64,000 nucleotides of DNA from assembly GCA_037349315.1 (NCBI GenBank), contig JBAIAC010000001.1, positions 36,270,001 to 36,334,000 on the forward strand, in the 5' to 3' direction. This stretch comes from Chelydra serpentina. Its lineage: Eukaryota > Chordata > Testudines > Chelydridae. The position numbers and the translations under genes are program-made. Below the pieces are notes generated by a model, which worked only from the letters and a program-made list of their open reading frames with translations, did not search any database and was not told where the DNA came from. Position 1 is the stretch's first letter. Each line of letters starts with the position of its first letter. Below are positions 31,668 through 43,600 of this stretch, one piece after another.

Positions 31668-34600
31668 GTGAGTCCGGGGGAGCCCGGCGGGGGGGAGCCA
31701 GCGCTCCGCTGCCGGCCCTGCTCAGAGCGAGGGGGGTGGGTCTCGCGGGCGGGGGGCGGCGCGAGCTCCTGGCTCAGGCTGTCAGGGTAAAATCTACCTG
31801 GCACCGCGTCTGGGCCCAGAGGCAGGAGGCGCCCATCAGCCACAGCGGCTGGCCGGCCCGGGGCTGTGATTGGCGCCTGTAGGTGCTGTTCCCCTCCGAG
31901 CTGCTCGGCAAAGGTCGGCTTGAGAGAGAGAGAGCGAGCAGCGGGGGGGGCAACGATAGTGATTCAAGAGACCTGATCTCAGGTGCTTGCTTAGACATAC
32001 GCTTTCTGTGTGGCTTTGGACAGGTCAGATTATCTGCCTTGGTTCCCCAGATGTGTAATGGGGATAATGCTTCCCTTCCTCCAAAGGGTAGGGTGCAGAT
32101 ACTTTCCATTGATGATTGTCCACCACTGAGTTACTGCAATGATAAGGAACATATAAGTAATCTAAAACAAATATAAATAATTGTGTTGTCATTAAAGTTG
32201 CCATAATTAGGGTTCAGGTTTAATTTCCCATCGCTGTGAATGGGAGAACTTCAAAAATCCCAGTTCTGCTCTTTTAGTTTCACAGATTCAAAGCAAGGTA
32301 TTTGTTCTCTGTCTGAAGATTGTCACAGCCAGAAGGGCAACAAAGTTTCTTTCCTCTCTACACAGGCTTTAACCATGGAGGAACTAAAAACACTGGAGGC
32401 AGCCTAAATGCTTGAGATTTTCAAATTGCTTTTAGTTAAGAGGGTCCCTTGACTTCCTTGACCAGAATTAGCCAGAGATGATAGGGAAATCATAAAACTT
32501 TTGAACACACTACAGATATACTCAAAACAATAAAAATTAAGCGATGGGAGGCCCCCAGTTTGAAAGGCCTGCCCTCTGCTCTGCCTATTGGTCTCCTGTG
32601 ATTACTCTACCTGCAATTGTCCACCAGTAAAGCATTACCTTTGACAGTCTTCATATCTTGTGTTTGCTTTGTTGGGGAGTCGCACTCTTCTCTTGCATCC
32701 CTGACGTCTGTCCACCACATGTTGTTTGTACATTATTTCAGTTTATTGATTAAAAGAAAGTCACTAGTTGCGGCTTGAATGTGTCTGACCTTGTTTTCCG
32801 TCTTTTATTTCTGCAGTTGTGGAAGTTACGGAAGGAAGTACAACTGTTGTAAGTTATTATTTTTTTCCAAGGGCTGGTCCACACTGGGGGGGGGATCGAT
32901 CTAAGATACGCAACTTCAGCTACGTGAATAACGTAGCTGAAGTCGAATATCTTAGATCGATTTCAAAAGTACTTACCGCTAGTCCACACCGCAGCAGGCA
33001 GGCTCCCCCGTCGACTCCGCTTACTCCTTGCGCAGAGCTGGAGTTCCGGAGTCGACGGGGAGTGCTTCTGGGATCGATTTATCGCGTCTAGACGAGACGC
33101 GATAAATCGACCCCAGAACATTGATCGCTACCCGCCTAATCGGGCGGGTAGTGTGGATGTAGCCCAAGTCACAAAACACACTACTTCTAAAGCCACATAG
33201 TTTTGTTTTTTTTCTTGTATGGGGAGAAATACATTTTCTTTAGAAACTTCAGGGATGGAGTTGTTGGGAGGATTTTTTTGGTCACATTGGCTTATTTTGT
33301 CTGGAGGTGAGCCATACAGTACATGTTTTCTTTCTGCTTACTGCAGTTCATGCTTAGTAAATGTTCAGTGGCTTGAATGCAATGCCAATGTAACCATGTG
33401 TTATTAATTCAGGCAACCCAGGTTGTTAAACCTCTGGGTCTTCCTCTCTTGCATGGATGAAAGCAGCATGAGATCCCAAGCTCTGATGGTCAGATTCACA
33501 TGTAGCTGCAAAAGCTCCCATGTTATCCACCAATGCGACTGCTAACATTGGAAGTCCTGGCTGGGGGTGAAACTTGTTAGATGGAAGGGGGTTGGAATCC
33601 TTCATATTCAGTGCTTTTGAAAATGAGGGACAGATGGTATGGACTAAAGTCTACATCACAACTACATCTACATCACAACTGTTGTCCCCTCAGCAAGGGT
33701 AGCACTCTTGGCTTCTGGTTCCCCAGCCTCTTCTCTTGAGTGGAGGTATTCATCTCTCTCTCTTCTGACTGAGGTATTCCCAGGCTGAACAGTTTAAACT
33801 CTGATATCCCCAACAGAAGACAGACTTTTTTTTGCATTCTCTTCAGAGATGATTAACAGTGTAATTACCACAGTTAATATACTACACAGCTCTTTCTAAG
33901 CAAGCACATTTTATTCTTAAGGTAAAAGCAATACAGCAAAAACATTAAAAACCATAGAAGAACCTACATGCATATTAATAAGCTTACCAGAAATCATCCT
34001 AATGCCAAAATGGACTCTGGCAGATGAGCAGTCCTTCAAACCCCACATAGGTTTCAAGTTCATAACGCCCTTTTCTCAGAACAAGAACACAGGCTTATGG
34101 GGTCTTAGCAGGCTAAAGTCTTTCCAGCCCTTCTCTAACCATTGGGGCCCTCAGTGGACTTGAGATCCTGTCCGTTTTCTAGATCAGGAAGAAGGCAAAC
34201 ACCAAAAATGAGAGTGATTTGTTATATTACCAGCAGATATAACTAGATGACATCAAAGGTGGCCTACAATTGTCCTTTCTTTGCTTGCTAGACAAGATTT
34301 GGCAAGACAGCACTTACCAAAAAGTGTGTTCCCTAAAAAGTTTGGGGTTTTTTTCTGGTTATTTTTACATTAGATATTATGTATTGACTGAAATCTGAGC
34401 ACCTTACTGGATTGGAGTTTTTATATTTATTTTAGATTTGTTTCATTATGTAACATAAAAGGTCTATCCGGGTCTCTGTGTCCTTGGTATGAAATTGGTT
34501 TTACTCTTGTGGGTACAAATATGTTAAAAATACAATCAATCAGCAGCCATGGGAATTGGGGGATGGAAGACAGTCTCTCTCTTTCCTACCCTCAAGTCCA

Positions 34601-37600
34601 TATGCACCAGCACTCATCATGCCTTTCTGCAAAAATCTGGAGAAAAAGATGAACTAGCACCATGCCCAGAAGGTTAAAAGATTGATGCTATTTCAGCCCA
34701 AATGGAGAAATGAATTCTAACGTTGGAAGCCCCTCAGGGAGAACACCCTACTAAAAGCGTCTCCATTCAAAAACAAGGGACTTTCATGTAAATGGATTAC
34801 TGAAATCTGCACAGTCTTCAACTTCCAAGCTCCATCCAGAGCACTTCTCAATAAACTAGACTTGAGGCAACAAAAGCGTAGATCGCAGTAGCAAGATCCT
34901 TATTTGAAAGAAATGGTCACAAACTCCTGGCCAGACGTAGATGGTGGGGGAAAAGAGATGCTGATAATTTTTGCCACATAATCTCTTAACAGCAACTGGA
35001 GATCCATGAATATCCACAGAGAGGAAACTCCCAACAAATGGTGGGCACACAGCATCAATTAAGGGGCACACATAGTCCTCCTCATATCTTCTAATTGCTC
35101 CACCCATCCTACCAACATCACTTCAGTCTCTTCTGGATTCCACCTCAGACAGCTAGCCCTCATCTGTACTCCAATCTTTATCAAACATTGAGAAAGGTAT
35201 TGACCATGTATGGATGAGTGTGTGCTGGGTCTCATCAGCCCGTGAAAACATAAACTCATATGCCTCCTTATTGACCCTTCTGCAGGCCCAGTACACACAA
35301 TGAACACATGGTGTGACAACACAGAAACCCACATAAGAGTAATCAAGTGTAGAGAAGCCAAAAAATACATTCTGAAATTTCTCCAAGAGATAAGACTGAA
35401 GCCACTGACAGGCATGTGGCTCTTTTTCTAGGGTTCACAGACAAGTCAACAACACCTTGTGGTCAGCAATATTAAAGGCAGCTGATAGATATAATAAGAT
35501 CAACATGGATGCTGGATCTTTATCTATTACCAGGATGGAATCATTTATCAAAGCAGCCAGTGCAGTGTTTAATGTCACCAGGTCTACACCTGACTGACAA
35601 AGAACAGAATACTAGATGCTGGCCTATGTTTGGCTAGATTGTTAACATCAAGCAATGATTTTTGAGAGACAGGCAGCTGTACAACAGCTTCCTTAATAAA
35701 AGTTGTGTGTACTGAGAAATTCTGCCCACAGTAGTTTAACTGTACTTCGCCAGGCAAGAAGGGCATGGGTCCAAAACACAGGCTGTGGCATGAAGTATTC
35801 CCAACAGCTAGTACTTCACTGGGTGACACCGGCCCAAACTCAAACAGAGAACACTAAGTATTTGTCCCCATCACATACTACCTTGCACTTGCAGAAGCAG
35901 ACAGCTCAGTCTGAATTCTCTAGATTTTTACCTACAAAGTAATACGAAACATCTGCAAAATAGGAGGGATTCAAATTAATCGAACTCTCCACTACTCAAT
36001 ACAAATCTACTGATCAAGACTTACGAGGCCCTAATGACTCTTTGGACTTGTGCCAGCTCCTATGTACATCTGAAATGCTTGTTCTGTATGTACCTGACTA
36101 TAAACCGTTTAGTACAGGGACTCTCATGTTTATTCAGTGCTGAATAAGCTGTTGGAACTTGAGCAATAAGCGTACAAAACCCAAATGTACACATAGGCCT
36201 GAACTGTGGGCTCTTCATCTGATCAATGTATCCTCTGACTTGTTTCCCAGATTGAGGGCAAAATTATAGAAGATGTCAAAACCCCAACTCCTCCTAACCC
36301 TTCTGGTCAGTGTCCCATTTGTCGCTGGAACCTGAAGCACAAATACAATTATGAGGTAAGTGTGGTGACACTTAGCTAGTTGAATGTTATTCTCAAAGTT
36401 GTACTCGTTATGCTGCTACTAAACTGCACAACCTGCCATTCTTGTAGCTTCCTGGGCAGAATAAAGATTCATAGCTCCATCTCCCCCTCCTTAAGGCTTA
36501 GTGAGAACCCCCTTGTGCGAGAGCAGTTCCTACAAAGCCACAACTGGCTTAGATGAACAGCATCTAAGCACAGCTGGCTAGTCCTGTGCTAACTACTGTC
36601 CTATTACCAATGCGTCCTCTAAAGTTACCAACTCCACGGAGCCTCACGTGGTGGAACCTGCATCCATGGGGGAACAGAGTGGATGCAGAGACTGGGAGCA
36701 GCTGGATCCTGTGCATCAGGTCACAGCGCCATTCGAATTTGGCAGGCTGCTCCTCCATCATGCCAGCAGGGAAGGGGCTCAACCATTACACCACCCAGCT
36801 CTGGTAACGGCTTCCCCATTGGCAGAGGTGTGACCTGACCTGGGGGCATTGGGGAGCGCAAGACTGGCCACAGTCAGATAAGCTCCAAGTTCCCACAGCC
36901 AATGGGAAGGCAGTAACCAGAGCCAGGTGGCATGGGACATTGCTCTGCATGAGTGACAGCGGTGTTGTGCCAATTAGTGGTGGTCTGCCCTGGCACATGG
37001 GCTCCAGAGCCCGACATAGGCTCTGGCTCCATGGCACACCACTCCGAACTGGTTACTTCTTCCCCATTGGTGGAGGTGTGCCCTGCCTGCTGCCAGGGTG
37101 CCTCGGCCAGAACCTTATTCACTCTCAGCTCTCAAACAATCAGCCAATGGGAGGCAGGATGGTGGGGGGGAGGCAGAGTCAAAGTTGTGAGTAGCATGGT
37201 TTGCGATGTGTGGTACATGGCAGATTGCTGTGTGACTGCGCATGTGCACAGTTTAGGGAACCTTGCCAACCACACAGCCCTCCTTTGGATCGTTCATATC
37301 TGGTCTGGAGTAGTTTGCGTGCAGCGGGAAGGAAGGGTTAGGACATGTTAGAACTTTGGAAACATGTGCATCCCTTGCCACCCAGCATATGATCTGGAAT
37401 GGATTTATCTTTCTAATGAGCCCCAGTATCCAACATTGAATCAGTCCTCCAACTGGACTCTAGGTAGTAAACCCGCTGCTAGTCAGCTTGTTCAAGCCTA
37501 TTCCTGACTCCAGGTAGCTCAGAAAGCTTGAGTCGTCGTTCCCAAAGAGGAATTGGATGTAAAGTCTCCACACATTGCAAGCGACTCATTGCCATCAGTT

Positions 37601-40600
37601 ATCTTTATAACTGGATGGTGAAGAATGGGAAGGGGGCAGGGGAAGGTGTTTAGAAACATAACAAATGCCCAGTAACTGTTTTACACAAAGTTGTGCCTGA
37701 ATACAGAAGTGTCTGCAAAAAGAGCCTTTCTGTGTTGGAAACTCCTTTCCTGTCAGTAAAAGGAAATGGATTTCCAGCAAGTATTGTTGGGGGAAATCTA
37801 GTGTGAGAGGGTTAGGGAGGAATTTTTAAAATACACCGGAGGAAGGCAGTAGAGAATCCTATAATACGCTATAATAAAGGCCCAAAAGTGCTTTTGAAAA
37901 TTCATAATATGGGAAATAAGACTTGGAGAATGTAGTATTACAAGGAGCTTTTCAAAAACTGCATTTAAAAAATAAACCCAAAAGCCCCACAACCACACCA
38001 AAAAATCTGTACTAGAAATAGAAAGGAAAGGAACCAGACAATAATGCACAGTCAAAAGATAAGGCAAACAAAAATGCAGAATAAATTAATGCCAGTGAGA
38101 TTAGGGGGATATAGATACAAATACATCTGGAGGAAAATAAATACTTGTGAGAAAGTAAGCCCACTAATGATGAGGGGGTTGAAAGCCAGAATGATTCTAA
38201 AATGGCTGAGCTACTCACATGTATCCATAACAAGAAAAATAAGGAAAAGAAGTTTGAATAATTGGGTAGTGATGACAATCCTGTGAATAAGCTATTGCAA
38301 AAAAGCAGGTAAGGAAATTCTTAGAGACATTGACTTATACACACCCCAGCAGGTCAGGATCACATGCAATCCTCCAGGGTCTTGAGGAAATTAGCTGACA
38401 AACCAACTGCTCCATTAGCAGTTATTTTTGACAAGGCATAAAAAACTGGGGAGGTACCAAAGGATTTGAAAATAGTGAATGAGATTCTGAAAATCTGAGA
38501 AATAGAAGTATGGTCCTGGCAATTGCCCTTTGGGAAATCTAACTTCTATTCCTAGTTATATAACAAACAAAAGCGGAGAACCACACTGAGCACTCACTGG
38601 ATAATGGAACTTAGGAGCAACAAGTAGTGTTGAGGGATTATAAAGAATCATGCCAAACAAAAACTTATTCCACACAGGTGACACAGTAAGTGGGAGATTT
38701 AAACTTCAATAAAATATTTGATAGTGTCTAGTGAAATATTGTAGAAATTAAATTGGCTAGGATGGGAGCATTATCAATGGATTGAACACACTATGAGCAG
38801 AGTGCAATAAGAAATGATTGTGGGAAGTGTCCAATGGCTGGTCTGGTCTTTGTAATTATCTAGAAGAATCAGGAAATATAATAAATTTGCAGATGATACT
38901 AAACTGGGAGGAGTTGCAAACACCGAGGACAGAAAAATACTATCCATCCTGGGGATCAGATTTTTTCATAAGAACATAAGAGCGGCCATACTGGGTCAGA
39001 CCAAAGGTCCATTTAGCCCAGTATCCTGTCTTCTGACAGTGGCCAATGCCAGATGCCCCAGAGGTAATGAACAGAACAGGTAATCATCAAGTAATCCATC
39101 CTCTGTTGCCCATTCCCAGCTTCTGGCAAATAAAGGCTAGGGACACCATCCCTGCCCATCCTGGCTAATAGCCGTTGATGGAACTATCCTCCATGAACTT
39201 ATCTAGTTCATAGTGCTGCCCACACTTTAATGTGAAGATTGTCTTGAAGGAACTCTTCAACTACAGCAATTGCTTACACAGAAAAGTAACGTTAGGAAAG
39301 AATGTAAGCCTGTGGTTTTAGTTTTTTAATGTGACTCTGAGCAACTGGAAACAAGGAGCCAGCACCAACTAGCTTTCATCAGATCACCAGTAAGTGTTTC
39401 ATGGACCAAAATTTAAGAGCCTCAAGAAATTAAAAGTCAGTAGACTTCTAATGTGCTCAGCACTGTAGTCTGTGGGTATTGGAAGGAGAGCCAGGAAATA
39501 ACAAAGATTCAGCCTATCAAATGCAGCAAATAAAATGGGGTTTTAGAGTTTAAGGCCAGAAGGGACCACTAAGATTATCTAGTTTCATCTCCTGTATAAC
39601 ACAGGCCACCAGTACCCCCAGCACCCACACTCTAACCCAAGTCTGAGTAGGTAGTAATCTAAAACACTTTGATCACCAAGGGAGGGGGACAAACATGTGT
39701 ATTGTCAGCAAGGGGTAGAACAAGGAGCAGTGAGGCCTCATTAAGCAGAGGGAAATTTAAGATGAATATTAGGAATCACTTTCTAGTGCTCTGTGTGGTA
39801 GGACGTTCTGCCACTGGTGGAGATAAAAGGGCTACTTGGAAGCACAGAAGTAGTTGTAGATAAGTCCGTTGTACTGTTTGTGGCTTTAGAGCCCGAGAGT
39901 AGTTATATAATATCAGAGTTGACTGTAGGTCTCATCACTGGATGAAAGGTATGATCCTCTTTTAAGATTAGGGCTGTAATTCAGCTACGCTGGTCAGTGT
40001 GTTTGTAGTTGGGCTATGCAGTTTGCCCCATGCTAGCATTCACTTTGGTCTTTAGATACTGATCTTCTGGAGGGAGGTGAAAACTAAACACCAGGGGAGC
40101 TCACCTTGTTTTAAGCATGGCTGGAATCTCGGGAGCCATCGTGTGAAAGTTTGCATTCCTGGTCTCAGGAAGCAGGCTGGGAAATGTAGGCCATCATGGC
40201 AGTCGTTTTGGCCTTTGAATGAATATGAGTCTTGGGTTATATAACCAGTTCTCTTGCTGCAAATCAAAGGAGAGGCTGGAGAACGAGAGAAAGGGGATGG
40301 TGTGGATTGGTAAATCAGAGCAGTGGTGGATCATGACAAATCCACAGCTGGAGGCGTGCCTTACTCCAGTGGGACTGATTGGAGTTGTGAAGAGTAACTT
40401 GAGTTCTATTGTAAATAGTCTCTGTTCAGTATGTCTCTTATGTGTCTAGACTTTGTATCAGTCATGGTTTTTCACATTTTGAAGTGTTTGGATGGAATAA
40501 ATGTTTCTTTTGCCCCTAGAAAAATCTCAGGTATGGGGGGAGGGATAGCTCAGTGGTTTGAGCATTGGCCTGCTAAACCCAGGGTTGTGAGTTCAGTCCT

Positions 40601-43600
40601 TGAGGGGGCCATCTGGGGCAAAAGTTAGGGATTGGTCCTGCTTTGAGCAGGGGGTTGGACTAGATGACCTTCTAAGGTCCCTTCCAACCCTGATATTCTA
40701 TGATTCCTAGCCACTGCAGTAGTGAGTGCTTGAGAAATAAAGAATTTGACATTTTTAACAGTGAGGGTAATTATCATCGGAATGATTTACCAAGGATTCT
40801 GGTCGATTTTCCATCATTTTGAAATCAATAGTGGATGTTTTTTCTAAAAGAGAGATTCTAGTTCAAACAGGAATTATTTCAGGGAAGTCTTGTGGCCTCC
40901 GTTACTTGAAGTCTTTAAATCCATGATTTGAGGATTTCAGTAACTCAGCCAGAGGTTAGGGATCTATTACAGGACGAGGTTCTGTGGCCAGCAGTGTGCA
41001 GGAGGTCAGACTAGATGATCATGATGGTCTCTTCTGGCCTTACAGTTTAGGAATCTATGAGATACCACTCAGCTGTAAAGCAAAGGAAAGCATGTGAGCC
41101 CCATTGCTGGGGGCACACACGATTGGACTGGATAAAGCACTATAATACAGGGAAGTCTTGCATTAGCCCCTGGGGGGGATGGAAGAGATGACCTCAGGAC
41201 TACTACTTCTCTAACATCTCTGATAGTGGAGCCTGAGGCAGTGGTACAATAAGTGATTTTAGTTTTGGTGTCAGATAAACAGATTCTTAATCAACCAAAA
41301 ATGGCACTGCGGGCAGTGGCAGGTCAAGCTTCCATCAGGCCTCCTTACCAATGTTCCTCAACCCTGCCCTGGAGGGGGACAACCTCCATTGGTCATTCAT
41401 TCCTTGGATTCTACCGAGGTGCCCAGCAATTGGGCCAGTTAGTTCCAATTATGATAGTGGTTTATGTATGGGCAGAGCCCTACAAATTCACAGATATCCG
41501 CAGACTAGATATTTTGTGGAACAGATGCGGATACAGATTTTGTTTCTAAAGCCCTGCAAATCTGCGGATATCCACTTTATATCCATGAACCATTTTTGTG
41601 GATCAGATGCAGGTACAAATTTTGTGTTTGCGCAGGGCTCTAGTGATGTGGATGCTTGTCCACTAGGAAATTGACTGACACCCTAGTTCAGGGGTAGGCA
41701 ACCTATGGCATGCGTGCCAAAGGCAGCACGCGAGCTGATTTTCAGTGGCACTCACACTGCCCAGGTCCTGGCCACCGGTCCGGGGGGCTCTGCATTTTAA
41801 TTTAATTTTAAATGAAGCTTCTTAAACATTTTTAAAACCTTATTTACTTTATATACAACAATAGTTTAGTTATATATTATAGACTTATAGAAAGAGACCT
41901 TCTAAAAATGTTAAAATGTATTACTGGCACGCAAAACCTTAAATTATAGTGAATAAATGAAGACTCGGCACACCACTTCTGAAAGGTTGCCGACCCCTGC
42001 CCTAGTTCATTTCACCTAGGTCACCTAATAGCCATTAGAGATGAGAACCAATTTCAGTTACTATCAACCTTAGACTAGATTAGAACCTGCAACCTAGAAG
42101 TCTCAGCCCCCAAATATACCTGATATATAGTGCCTGGAAAATGGTGTAAAGCTCCCAGGAGTAATGGAAGAAAGAAAACTGATTCTTATGTATCTCAAAG
42201 TAACAACTGGCAGATATGTCTGGTACAAACTCATACTTGTTTTGTTGTACAAACAGAACTGTTCTCAGAATGAATGAAGATTTTGATGAAATGTGCATAA
42301 CTAGCAATCAGTCTTAGTTCTCAAGGGTGTTGCAGATATTGTGTCGGTACTGGATTTCAGCAGGCCACCCATTCAAGGGAATGCACTGTTCAAACTTGGT
42401 TTTATATTTTTTATCCAGTTTATCCACCCTTTGTAGGGAAGGGTAAACTTGTATTTCCTTTTCCCCCTTCTCCGCTTTGAACACCATTAGTCTGAGCAGG
42501 CAGTAAACATGTCATTGTACTTTGGCAGCACACAGGGGAGACCGAACTGCAGCCTTTGCCTATTAGCCCCAGATAAATTCAGTCCAAATTGTTTTCATCA
42601 GATGCTACAGATTACAGGGGTGGGAATCTGGGTCCAACCTCTCCCGAGAGCTGTCCAGTGATTAAAGCAAATCTGTGGTTACAGTCTTGGCTGCCCACTA
42701 GCACAGAAAGTTAATTTCATGGAACATGACGGCAACATGTAACCTTGCCAGACTTCTTTTCTTCTTTAACCCCCTTACGTTTTTGTTCAGCTTTCTTCCC
42801 CATCCTCCCAAAGTTGGCTGTCTCTGTCTGCCCTCACCCAAGGGGTGAGATGCATCTGGGTAAGGATTCTGGGAGAGGGACCTAGCATGTTACACTTAGA
42901 ACCCTTCTGAAGTCGTCGTAAGATTCTCGCCAATGTGCAGCACTTCAAGCCAAATGACCTTGAGCATGATTTTTAAGGCAGAAATGGGTGGGACGTAGAT
43001 GATTTCAGTAAAGAAATAACCGTCACAAGAGAGAAGCTGATTGGTGCTGACAGCATTGGGCAGAGTTAACACTGGGGCATGGGCTCTCCTGATTGGCAGC
43101 ACAATAGATAAAGAGCATCCATCTCCCCCTCCCCCTTTTTTTTTTCTTTGTGTGGAAACATTTGATATCAGCCCTGTGACCCCACAGGGCGTGATGGTAA
43201 TGTGAGAAGGCCCTAGGATCAGACACACCCTAGCTGAACCCTTCTTCTCCCTTAGGGAAGCGAGCTCTTTTAATATTGGGTGGGGGAGCGGAGTCGTTGG
43301 CGACATGGAGAACTGGATGGCTGAAAGAGTTTGGGAAAGGAATGTGGAGTCTCATTCTGGGTCAATCGATCAAATCCAGCTCACATCAGCAGTGACCAAA
43401 AGTTATTTGACTGTTTGGCAGATCTCAGTCCATTTCCACCAATCCAGCTGATAGTAATTAGTGGCCTCAGTGCCAAGGCCAGAGATTGGCTGGGACATGG
43501 GCACTGAGCTTTCCTTTTGTCCTTAGATGGTCTCTCCGGATTAGCGCCAAGGCTCACTGGTAGGGATGTTGTCCTTGTTGTCTGGATAAATCATCACTCC

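Larger units (their letters stand above)
31180..31880. promoter_or_regulatory. CpG island spanning the MRPS18A promoter, exon 1 and start of intron 1
   Basis: GC and CpG content rise sharply here compared with the AT-rich flanks: many CGG/GCG runs, few TG/CA decay products. It covers the proximal promoter, exon 1 and the first about 200 nt of intron 1. Typical of a constitutively active housekeeping promoter. Its edges are approximate. Confidence 0.8.
32849..36250 (+). other. MRPS18A: MRPS18A intron 2
   Basis: 3402 bp, GTAAGT...TTTCCCAG. Contains the multi-hairpin MITE (32871-33165) and an LTR-like piece (33660-34210). At 34820-35830 there is an old unassigned repeat-like stretch with long chance frames on the minus strand. 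No nested gene seen. Confidence 0.75.

Noticed and set aside
40535..40620. Possible tRNA gene
   Set aside because: Box A and box B are present, but the sequence continues into a SINE body and tail and the acceptor stem does not close.
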